Shown here: positions 1 to 4,937 of the stretch, piece by piece
How the letters are laid out: each line of letters begins with the position of its first letter
Numbering within the stretch: position 1 is the first letter of the stretch
Source of the DNA: Methanobacteriota archaeon
GTDB taxonomy: Archaea; Thermoplasmatota; Thermoplasmata; RBG-16-68-12
Reading direction: 5' to 3'
DNA length: 7,985 nucleotides
NCBI GenBank assembly: GCA_005879015.1
Contig: VBMC01000067.1
Coordinates: 1 to 7,985 of the forward strand
Made by a program: the position numbers and the translations under genes
The notes under the pieces: generated by a model
The model's database searches: none
What the model was told of the DNA's origin: nothing
What the model saw: the letters and a program-made list of their open reading frames with translations, nothing else

Positions 1-212
1 TCGAGTCCTCGTATCTGCAATCCGTCGTCTTCGATGGCTCCACGGCCACGATCGAAGGGACGGGCTTCGTGGCGGGCGGTTTTGCCGGATTCCGGATTGT
101 CATGCAAGACGTGGCGAACCCGGGAGTCGGAAAGGACACGTTCGCGATCCAGCTGTCGACCGGGTTGACGGTGTCGGGCACCATCACGGAAGGAGATATC
201 GAAATCTCGTGA
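1..212 (+). CDS. C-terminal end of a secreted or surface protein (partial)
   Basis: An open frame enters from the left edge and ends at TGA 210-212, giving 69 residues. The peptide is rich in Gly, Thr, Ser and Val and alternates polar and hydrophobic residues as in a beta-sandwich: GTGFVAGG, then FRIVMQDVANPGVGKDTFAIQL, then GLTVSGTITEGDIEIS at the very end. This pattern (G-rich strand, V/Q-D-x-x-x-PGxGxDxF, closing GxIxxGxIxI strand) resembles the C-terminal modules annotated as post-COAP-type in archaeal and bacterial extracellular proteins; that comparison is from memory. There is no C-terminal membrane anchor or sorting signal. The start, any signal peptide and the main domain lie outside the window. 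An extracellular location is inferred from composition only. Confidence 0.6.
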   Translation, partial: ESSYLQSVVFDGSTATIEGTGFVAGGFAGFRIVMQDVANPGVGKDTFAIQLSTGLTVSGTITEGDIEIS

Positions 213-281
213 GCGATCCATCCTGATCTCGAATTCGGCCGAAGCGTTATCAACCGGGACTCGCTCCCAGCCTCGAGCAAC

Positions 282-1085
282 ATGACCTCCGATCCGTTCC
301 AGGCATTCAAAGCGAGCCAGCGGGAGAACTGGAAGACGTTCGCGCCGCTCGCCATGACGACGACCTCGAGCGCCGCGAAGCTCGTGCACTTCGCGGGAGT
401 CCGGCCGAATCAGAAGGTGCTCGACGTCGGATGCGGAACGGGCGTGGTGGCAATCACCGCACGTCGGGCGGGGGCCGTTGTGACCGGCTTCGACCTGACC
501 CCGGAACTCCTCACGGTCGCCAAGGAGAATGCCGCGATCGCCGAACTGGACGACATCAGCTGGAAGCAGGGCGATGTGGAGAGTCTTCCCTTCCGCGATG
601 GCGAATTCGATGTCGTGCTGAGCCAATTCGCCCACATCTTCGCCCCGCGTCCGGAAGTCGCCATCAAGGAAATGCTGCGGGTCCTGAAATCGGGAGGACG
701 TATCGCCTTCAACACGTGGCCTCCGGAGCTGTTCATCGGTCGGATGTTCGCCCTCACGGCATCTTACATGCCACCGGCCGATCCGAAACCGGCTCCACCC
801 CACCAATGGGGAGATCCGAACATCGTCCTGCAGCGTCTGGGGACCTCCGTCCGCGATGTGACGTTCGACCGTGCTTTCCAGGTCACGCCGGCCCTGAGTC
901 CCCAGCACTACCGCCACCTCCTCGAGCAAACGGGCGGGCCCATCGTCCGCCTGCTGCAAACCCTGAAGGACGATCCCGCGCGTCTGGCACAGTTCCGGCA
1001 TCAGTACGACGAGCTCGTCAGTCAGTACTTCGACGGCAACCTCGTCCGCCAAGACTTCCTGATGACGCGAGCCACGAAGGTGTAG
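282..1085 (+). CDS. Class I SAM-dependent methyltransferase (UbiE/Methyltransf_11 type)
   Basis: A 267-residue protein predicted to transfer a methyl group from S-adenosylmethionine; the acceptor cannot be read from the sequence. The Rossmann core is intact. Motif I VLDVGCGTG is at residues 46-54, the acidic end of strand 2 is D71 in VTGFDLTPELL, and GDVESLPF (97-104) carries the Asp expected near the adenine. FDVVLSQFAHIF (109-120) is motif IV-like, and EMLRVLKSGGRIAFNTW (130-146) is the post-I helix-turn-strand typical of UbiE/COQ5-like enzymes. The C-terminal part (about 150-267) is a variable, probably acceptor-binding cap with several Trp and Pro residues. The ATG at 282 is the only sensible start; a weak TTATCAA at 247-253 lies 32 bp upstream. 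The gene converges on the cyclophilin gene with a 12-bp gap. Family assignment is firm; substrate is unknown. Confidence 0.9.
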   Translation: MTSDPFQAFKASQRENWKTFAPLAMTTTSSAAKLVHFAGVRPNQKVLDVGCGTGVVAITARRAGAVVTGFDLTPELLTVAKENAAIAELDDISWKQGDVESLPFRDGEFDVVLSQFAHIFAPRPEVAIKEMLRVLKSGGRIAFNTWPPELFIGRMFALTASYMPPADPKPAPPHQWGDPNIVLQRLGTSVRDVTFDRAFQVTPALSPQHYRHLLEQTGGPIVRLLQTLKDDPARLAQFRHQYDELVSQYFDGNLVRQDFLMTRATKV

Positions 1086-1097
1086 ACAGGGACCACC

Positions 1098-1556
1098 TCA
1101 CGGGACAACGGTCGCCTTCTGAATCGTGACCTTCGTCCGCGGGCGGTCTTGGCTGTCGGTCGGCGTCCGGGTGATGGCGTCGACGACTTCCATGCCGGAT
1201 ACGACCCGCCCGAAGACGGGATGCTTCCGGTCGAGACCGCGATTGTCCACGACGTTGATGAAGAACTGGCTCCCGCCGGTGTTCGGACCCGCGTTCGCCA
1301 TCGAGAGCGTGCCCCTCGCATTGCGGTTGTTTGCGGGGAGCTCGTCCTTGATCGTATATCCAGGTCCGCCAAACCCGGTGCCCTCGGGGTCCCCGCCTTG
1401 GATCATGAAGTTTGGGATCACCCGGTGAAAGATGGTCCCGTTGTAGAATCCTTTCTCCACGAGCTTGCGGAAGTTTCCGGTGGTGATCGGCATCGTGTCG
1501 TCGAGGAGCTCGATCTTCACGTCGCCCATCGTCGTCTGAAGCAGGACAGCGCTCAT
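1098..1556 (-). CDS. Cyclophilin-type peptidyl-prolyl cis-trans isomerase
   Basis: A 152-residue single-domain cyclophilin, predicted cytoplasmic since there is no signal peptide; it catalyses cis-trans isomerisation of X-Pro bonds in folding proteins. Signature regions are FHRVIPNFMIQGGD (residues 43-56), with catalytic Arg45 and pocket residues Phe50, Met51 and Gln53, and LSMANAGPNTGGSQFFIN (84-101), with Asn88, Gln97, Phe98 and Phe99. The FGGPGYTIKDEL loop is the short prokaryotic form. At the position of human CypA Trp121 the protein has Gly107 (NRGLDRKHPVFG), so poor cyclosporin binding is expected. The open frame extends 50 codons upstream to 1706, but that extension is not cyclophilin-like. 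The ATG at 1556 begins right at the first beta strand (AVLLQTTMGDVKIEL) and has a TATA-like element centred 25.5 bp upstream, so it was chosen. Probably monocistronic. Confidence 0.95.
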   Translation of the reverse strand: MSAVLLQTTMGDVKIELLDDTMPITTGNFRKLVEKGFYNGTIFHRVIPNFMIQGGDPEGTGFGGPGYTIKDELPANNRNARGTLSMANAGPNTGGSQFFINVVDNRGLDRKHPVFGRVVSGMEVVDAITRTPTDSQDRPRTKVTIQKATVVP

Positions 1557-1745
1557 GCGCCCCCCATTCGTGACTCGTATGTAAAGGATCGGGCCTTCTA
1601 GCGTCGTCCGCTCTCCGACGCCGACGGCGAGACACTGTCGACTTCGGCCGTGGAGGACCTCCCGGACCGAATATGCTTTAGGATCGCCTCTTACCAGTGG
1701 AACCATAGCGATTCCTATAGAGATTGCTCAACCCGCGAGACCGCC
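1557..1745. other. Intergenic stretch with a short inverted repeat, no gene recognised
   Basis: These 189 bp separate the cyclophilin start from the stop of the DUF4287/DUF5655 gene. They hold the cyclophilin promoter, a 6-bp perfect inverted repeat (GCGTCG at 1601-1606, CGACGC at 1616-1621, 9-nt loop), and two further AT-rich patches on the minus strand (about 1671-1682 and 1714-1722) that could be weak TATA elements. I searched both strands by eye for a tRNA T-arm pattern and saw none. A small RNA or short leader cannot be excluded. Confidence 0.35.
1578..1585 (-). promoter_or_regulatory. TATA-like promoter of the cyclophilin gene (leaderless)
   Basis: Read on the minus strand this is TTTACATA inside CCTTTACATACG. 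Its centre is 25.5 bp from the A of the ATG at 1556, the distance at which archaeal TBP/TFB places the transcription start on the start codon. A G-run just before the ATG could act as a ribosome site if the start lies slightly upstream. Confidence 0.55.
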
Positions 1746-2312
1746 TCAGGCGCTCTCACGATAAGCGCGTCGTAGCCAACGCACGGCTTCCGCGTCGACT
1801 TCCTTCGGTGAAGTAAGGCCGATCTGGACGGGCATCGTCTCGTGGATCTTCGAGGGCTGGAGCCGTCCGCCAGGCTTCTCTCCATCGAGCCGGAGAGCGA
1901 GATCGACCCTGTCCTTCGTCGTCGGTTGCACGCGGGCGAAGGTCCTCCGAGGCGACACGAGTGACACGTAGGTCTTTCGGGCCTGAATCGCGACGTCCCC
2001 GAGGCCCACTGCTGCCTTGACCACGGCATCGAGGATGGGGCGAAGATGCGGACGATCCGCGTACTGCCCGTCGATGAGTTCATCCGCGGTGGCGGTCATG
2101 AAATCCGGGTAGCCGAACCGCTCCATGACGAGGAGCGTCTGGGCGTATCCAATCACCCCGTGTTTCGTCAGCCACGCACGGAGACTCGTTTCGTCGTCCA
2201 ACCCCTCCTTCTTGATCCGTCGATTCCAGGTCGCGACACCCTTCCCCGTCCGTTCCTCGAGGAGTCGTTCGGACATGGCCCGCATCCCTTCCCAATCTCG
2301 AACGTGCGCCAA
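1746..2312 (-). CDS. DUF4287/DUF5655-type protein of unknown function
   Basis: A 188-residue soluble protein. The N-terminal part, LLEERTGKGVATWNRRIKK (about 17-35) through SLRAWLTKHGVIGYAQTLLVMERFGYPDF (about 43-71), resembles the DUF4287 helical domain. The C-terminal part, LRPILDAVVKAAVGLGDVAIQARKTYVSLVSPRRTFARVQPTTKDRVDLALRL followed by the closing VDAEAVRWLRRAYRES, resembles DUF5655. Both assignments are recalled from family patterns and give no biochemical role. Start choice: ATG codons at 2285 and 2276 would cut into the RDWEGMRAMSERLLEE helix, whereas a TTG at 2312 keeps it and is preceded by AGGGGTGA with a 7-nt spacer, a near-perfect Shine-Dalgarno match, so the TTG is preferred. 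It lies downstream of two small unknown genes on the same strand with a 103-bp gap, and may be the last gene of that unit. Confidence 0.75.
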   Translation of the reverse strand: MAHVRDWEGMRAMSERLLEERTGKGVATWNRRIKKEGLDDETSLRAWLTKHGVIGYAQTLLVMERFGYPDFMTATADELIDGQYADRPHLRPILDAVVKAAVGLGDVAIQARKTYVSLVSPRRTFARVQPTTKDRVDLALRLDGEKPGGRLQPSKIHETMPVQIGLTSPKEVDAEAVRWLRRAYRESA

Positions 2313-2316
2313 CGGC

Positions 2317-2324
2317 GTCTCACC
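2317..2324 (-). promoter_or_regulatory. Shine-Dalgarno-like site that decides the TTG start
   Basis: The minus strand reads AGGGGTGAG about 7 nt before TTG 2312. GGTGA is part of the archaeal anti-SD complement GGAGGTGATC. No comparable match at good spacing precedes the ATG at 2285; before ATG 2276 only a weaker AAGGGATG is present. Confidence 0.5.
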
Positions 2325-2415
2325 CCTGAGATGCTGTGTCAGTCGAACGACAACGAACGTCAAGAAGATTGCCTTCCGTCGATCGAGCGGGTGGGCAACA
2401 TCCCGCTCTACCGAA

Positions 2416-2793
2416 TCATGGGGCGGCTCCGCGAGCCTGCAGGACCACGCAGACCTGCGCCGCCACCGCGTCCACGATCTCCCCGTCCGACAATCCGAAC
2501 GCCCTCAAGCATTCGAGGTGCCTCTGAAAGAACTCCACGTGATCCCGATAGGCGGCATCGGTCGGCTTCATGGAGGCGAACGGTACGAGCAGACGAGGTG
2601 CCATGGCTTCGGTGGCCCTCACGTAGGCCTCCCGGAATTGATCGTCGCTTGAGCCGTCATATGCGCGAACGCTCTTGTGAAACTCATCCGCAATCCCACC
2701 CGAACGTACCAGGAATTGATCCGTGCGACATCTCCTCAGGGCGGTCTGGAACCGCTTCGGCACCTTCACCCAAAAATCGCCGTACTTGGTCAT
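2416..2793 (-). CDS. Hypothetical protein, 125 residues
   Basis: I do not recognise this protein. It is predicted soluble and mostly helical. It opens with MTKYGDFWVKVPKRFQTALRRCRTD, rich in Arg and Lys, and continues with a mixed-charge helical middle (DEFHKSVRAYDGSSDDQFREAYVRATEAMAPRLL). A more hydrophobic C-terminal helix (DGEIVDAVAAQVCVVLQARG) follows. There are two Cys besides Cys22 (Cys95, Cys114), with no metal-binding spacing. The ATG at 2793 follows the stop of the membrane-protein gene by 11 bp, and GAGAGG lies 7 nt before it, so the two genes are very likely co-transcribed. Base composition and codon use match the neighbours, which argues that it is a real gene. Confidence 0.6.
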   Translation of the reverse strand: MTKYGDFWVKVPKRFQTALRRCRTDQFLVRSGGIADEFHKSVRAYDGSSDDQFREAYVRATEAMAPRLLVPFASMKPTDAAYRDHVEFFQRHLECLRAFGLSDGEIVDAVAAQVCVVLQARGAAP

Positions 2794-2804
2794 CCGACCG
2801 CCTC

Positions 2805-3062
2805 TCAGATCCCTAGCTTCCTCTTGTCGTACTGATCAATCAGGAGGCCAATACCGATCACGACGACCGCACCGCCAAGGAGCACGAGCCCGAGAGCGAT
2901 CCGGACGGGATTTCCTTCCCTGGTCAGGAGCCAAGTGACGAGGTCGATACCGAGGCTGACTGCGGCTCCCAGACCGAGGATCCGGAATCCGATCCTCCGG
3001 AGAGGCTGACCGCGCTTCTTAATCAGTTGGACTTTTCGTGAGGTGTTCGACGCCGTATCCAC
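2805..3062 (-). CDS. Small two-helix membrane protein of unknown function
   Basis: An 85-residue protein with a basic N-terminal tail (RKVQLIKKRGQPLRR, about 9-23) and two predicted transmembrane helices, about residues 25-47 (IGFRILGLGAAVSLGIDLVTWLL) and 54-75 (RIALGLVLLGGAVVVIGIGLLI), ending in a charged tail DQYDKRKLGI. The positive-inside rule suggests both termini are cytoplasmic. TTG 3080 and GTG 3077 are possible upstream starts, but a TATA-like TAAATA is centred 25.5 bp from GTG 3062, so a leaderless GTG start is preferred. The stop is 11 bp before the next gene on the strand. I cannot assign a function; it could be a small membrane partner of the gene downstream. Confidence 0.65.
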   Translation of the reverse strand: MDTASNTSRKVQLIKKRGQPLRRIGFRILGLGAAVSLGIDLVTWLLTREGNPVRIALGLVLLGGAVVVIGIGLLIDQYDKRKLGI

Positions 3063-3084
3063 TCCCGCGGGAGCCACCAAAGAC

Positions 3085-3090
3085 TATTTA
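3085..3090 (-). promoter_or_regulatory. TATA-like promoter for the membrane protein gene (leaderless GTG)
   Basis: The minus strand reads CCTAAATAGT; the core TAAATA is centred 25.5 bp from GTG 3062. A BRE-like CGAAATT lies just upstream (complement of 3094-3100). It drives the minus-strand group that starts with the two-helix membrane protein. Confidence 0.5.
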
Positions 3091-3093
3091 GGC

Positions 3094-3119
3094 AATTTCG
3101 GGTAGTAATCACGGAAATT
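3094..3119. promoter_or_regulatory. Inverted AATTTC/GAAATT pair between two divergent promoters
   Basis: AATTTC at 3094-3099 and GAAATT at 3114-3119 are perfect inverted copies 14 bp apart. Each sits immediately upstream of one of the two outward-facing TATA-like elements, where the TFB recognition element (BRE, purine-rich with GAAA) is expected. The simplest reading is a pair of BREs. A single regulator binding a dyad centred near 3106 is an alternative that would co-regulate both sides. Confidence 0.4.
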
Positions 3120-3121
3120 AC

Positions 3122-3127
3122 TTATAA
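3122..3127 (+). promoter_or_regulatory. TATA-like promoter for the 149-residue hypothetical gene (leaderless GTG)
   Basis: TTATAA within ACTTATAACTG is centred 24.5 bp from GTG 3149, with GAAATT two bases upstream as a BRE. This fixes the GTG as the likely first codon and transcript start. Confidence 0.6.
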
Positions 3128-3148
3128 CTGCAAAATCGTCATAGAAGC

Positions 3149-3598
3149 GTGAAATCGAATCAACAGGCAGGTTCCCCGGCAACAAGCGACACTCCTGACA
3201 AGGACCATGAGCGGGCGGGAGCGGCCGAAATGCCGAGGCTCGCGGCACTGGCCGGTCAGATCGTCGAGGCGAGGAAACCGGGGGACATCCTGGAGCTGCG
3301 CGCCTTCCGCCCCGAGGACATCGGCTCCGACCGACTCGTGGAGCGGGCCCTGAGGACGTCAGCTGACTACGTCGCCAGCTATGTGATGGCCGTCGCGAAG
3401 GCGGATCCCGAGAGAGCCCGGTTGCTCGCGGAGGGAATCGAAGTCCCTTGGGTGCGTCCGATCGAGCGACCGAACGGTCACAGCAAGGCCGTCGTCGAAG
3501 TCGTGAGACTCTCGGAATACCTCACGAACCACGCCCTCGTCATCGGAGAGGCGGCGGGGCGCACCGGCGTGCACCGCCTCGTGAAAAAGAAGCACTGA
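3149..3598 (+). CDS. Hypothetical protein, 149 residues
   Basis: I do not recognise the family. The first 27 residues (SNQQAGSPATSDTPDKDHERAGAAE) are polar and low in complexity, probably disordered. The remainder is soluble and mostly helical: LAALAGQIVEARKPGDILELRAFRPEDIGSDRLVERALRTSADYVASYVMAVAKADPERARLLAEGI (about 31-97), then a short Pro/Trp linker PWVRPIERPNG, then VVEVVRLSEYLTNHALVIGEAAG (about 115-137), and a basic tail HRLVKKKH. There are no Cys and no membrane segment. The GTG at 3149 is supported by a TATA box 24.5 bp upstream, consistent with leaderless translation. It is transcribed away from the two-helix membrane protein gene through an 86-bp divergent promoter region. The basic C-terminus could contact nucleic acid, but that is speculation. 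Confidence 0.65.
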   Translation: MKSNQQAGSPATSDTPDKDHERAGAAEMPRLAALAGQIVEARKPGDILELRAFRPEDIGSDRLVERALRTSADYVASYVMAVAKADPERARLLAEGIEVPWVRPIERPNGHSKAVVEVVRLSEYLTNHALVIGEAAGRTGVHRLVKKKH

Positions 3599-3635
3599 TC
3601 GCCCTTGGTGCTGCCGAACTCCCGAAAGCGAACCA

Positions 3636-3654
3636 GCGCATCTCGCGAATGCGC
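3636..3654. terminator. Short hairpin between convergent genes
   Basis: GCGCAT at 3636-3641 and ATGCGC at 3649-3654 pair perfectly around a 7-nt loop. It lies in the 58-bp gap between the stop of the + gene (3598) and the stop of the minus gene (3657). No T-run follows on either strand, whereas archaeal termination usually depends on one, so a terminator role is weak. Confidence 0.25.
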
Positions 3655-3656
3655 GG

Positions 3657-4052
3657 TCAGATCCCGGGTAGGATCGGGCTTAGTTGGATGCCGGCCAAAC
3701 GCCAGCCGCCTTCCTGTCGCACGAAGACATGGGTCGCGCGGTAGTCTCCCCCGGGGACCTCGCGGCCCTTGTAGAAGGCCTTCGCGGACTCCCGGCTCGT
3801 CATGATCGCCGCGTCCCCGTACGTCCGCACCGTGATCTCACGCCGTTCGAACGCCTCGTACTTCAGATCGCCCGTCCGGTGCTTCGCAAGCCAGTCCTCT
3901 TTTGTCAGGATGAACCCCCGAGGACCGATGCCTCGAAAGTCCGAAGCCAGGACATCGCCCAGGACGACGACGTCGCCAAGCAATTCTGCCCTGCGCAGGT
4001 TCTCTCCGAGCTTCGCCAAATCGTCTTCCACCAACGTTGTTGCCTTTGTCAT
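3657..4052 (-). CDS. NTF2/SnoaL-like (DUF4440-type) protein
   Basis: A 131-residue protein with the cone-shaped alpha+beta NTF2 fold pattern. Helices come first (VEDDLAKLGENLRRAELLGDVVVLGDVLASDFRGIGPRGFILTKEDWLAKHRTG, about 8-61), then strands YEAFERREITVRTYGDAAIMTSRESAKAFYKG, ending with the diagnostic YRATHVFVRQEGGWRLAGIQLSPI (104-127). In this superfamily the cavity binds small ligands or the fold supports dimerisation; some members are isomerases or cyclases and many have no known role, so no reaction is assigned. The start is ATG 4052, preceded by AAGGAGG with an 8-nt spacer. The frame stays open upstream to 4148, but without a better site. It lies downstream of a short-chain dehydrogenase on the same strand (126-bp gap), so the two may act on a common small molecule; a TATA-like element in the gap suggests it can also be transcribed alone. 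Confidence 0.85.
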   Translation of the reverse strand: MTKATTLVEDDLAKLGENLRRAELLGDVVVLGDVLASDFRGIGPRGFILTKEDWLAKHRTGDLKYEAFERREITVRTYGDAAIMTSRESAKAFYKGREVPGGDYRATHVFVRQEGGWRLAGIQLSPILPGI

Positions 4053-4059
4053 CGATTCC

Positions 4060-4067
4060 GCCTCCTT
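4060..4067 (-). promoter_or_regulatory. Strong Shine-Dalgarno site for the NTF2-like gene
   Basis: The minus strand reads AAGGAGGCGG, with GGAGG 8 nt before ATG 4052. It settles the start against upstream in-frame codons and shows that this mRNA carries a leader, unlike the leaderless genes nearby. Confidence 0.6.
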
Positions 4068-4131
4068 GTTGTCGTTGGAGAGGGAACGGACGTTCATGCC
4101 ACGTGCGGACGCGAGACTTCGGATGTGGGTC

Positions 4132-4140
4132 TCTTTAAGA
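4132..4140 (-). promoter_or_regulatory. Possible TATA-like promoter for the NTF2-like gene
   Basis: The minus strand reads TCTTAAAGA, centred at 4136. Transcription would start near 4110 and give a leader of about 58 nt, ending in the Shine-Dalgarno site before ATG 4052. It lies between the reductase stop and the NTF2-like gene. The match is modest. Confidence 0.35.
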
Positions 4141-4178
4141 GAGGCCATCCCGTCCTCGACAGGGACAATTCGAACGAC

Positions 4179-4937
4179 CTACCCCATGGTGGCACCGCCG
4201 GCCACGTCGAGTACGATTCCGGTGATCCAACCCGCTTCGTCCGAGGCGAGGAAGAGTGCCGCGCGTGCAACGTCCTCGGGCATTCCGAGTCTTCGGATCG
4301 GGTGTGCATCGATCAACATCTGTCGTTGCGCTTCGGGGATGCGCTCCTTGTTGCGGTCCGTGAGGATCGTCTCGGGGGCGATGCAATTCACGCGGATCCC
4401 AAAGGGACCGACCTGGGCCGCCAAGTCTTGCGTGAGGATTTGGATGCCTGCTTTCGCCGCAGCATACGGGATCGGAGACCGGGGATGGGGTCGGCGGCCG
4501 GCCGACGAGGAGATCGTGATGATGTTGCCGGCCTTCCGCTCCTTCATACCGGGCAAGATGCTCTTGATCGTGAGGAACGTCGCGGTGAGGTTGCCTTCGA
4601 CGGATGCACGCCACCCTTCCTCGGTCGTGTCCTCGAGCGGACCGGGCGGGGAATAGCTACCGCCCGCATTGGCGACCAGGATCTCGATCGGCCCAAGCTC
4701 TCGTTCGATCTGGCGGCGCATGGCCTCGATCTCATCGAACTTGGTCGTGTCGGCGAGGACCTGAATCGCCCGTCCCCCGGATCGCTCAATCGACTCCCGC
4801 ACGGCGGACAAGGCCGCGACGTCCCGGCCGTGGACCGCGACCTGCGCACCGTTCTGGGCGAACACGTGGGCGATCGCCGCACCGATGCCACGGGAACTCC
4901 CGGTCACCAGCGCGACCTTGTGGTCCAGAGCGCTCAT
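4179..4937 (-). CDS. Short-chain dehydrogenase/reductase (classical SDR)
   Basis: A 252-residue NAD(P)-dependent oxidoreductase of classical SDR length. The cofactor glycine motif TGSSRGIG is at residues 12-19. HGRD (37-40), with Arg38 after strand 2, favours NADP(H). NAGG is at 90-93, the structural Asn at N116 (VEGNLTATF), and the catalytic Ser near S145 (TISSSAG). The YxxxK motif is Tyr158-Lys162 (IPYAAAKAG). The C-terminal half has the usual IRVNCIAPETILTD substrate loop and ends EAGWITGIVLDVAGGATMG, as in FabG-like and glucose-dehydrogenase-like enzymes. The substrate cannot be deduced. The open frame runs upstream to 5144, but ATG 4937 is right for the family and forms an ATGA overlap with the stop of the membrane-protein gene, implying translational coupling. 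It is followed by the NTF2-like gene. Confidence 0.93.
   Translation of the reverse strand: MSALDHKVALVTGSSRGIGAAIAHVFAQNGAQVAVHGRDVAALSAVRESIERSGGRAIQVLADTTKFDEIEAMRRQIERELGPIEILVANAGGSYSPPGPLEDTTEEGWRASVEGNLTATFLTIKSILPGMKERKAGNIITISSSAGRRPHPRSPIPYAAAKAGIQILTQDLAAQVGPFGIRVNCIAPETILTDRNKERIPEAQRQMLIDAHPIRRLGMPEDVARAALFLASDEAGWITGIVLDVAGGATMG

Noticed and set aside
431..1129. + strand open frame of 232 codons in another frame of the methyltransferase gene
   Set aside because: The methyltransferase frame has all expected motifs; the alternative reads as an Arg/Gly/Pro-rich shadow.
1557..1706. 50-codon N-terminal extension of the cyclophilin
   Set aside because: It is not cyclophilin-like and not a signal peptide; the TATA element before ATG 1556 would lie inside it.
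1742..1752. CGCC-TCA-GGCG mini-palindrome at the stop of the DUF4287/DUF5655 gene
   Set aside because: Only four base pairs with a 3-nt loop and no T-run after it; it is too weak to call a terminator.
2046..2816. + strand open frame of 256 codons across the DUF4287/DUF5655 and 125-residue genes
   Set aside because: Its translation is dominated by Arg and Pro with no domain signature, while the minus-strand genes have spaced starts, ribosome sites and a recognisable family.
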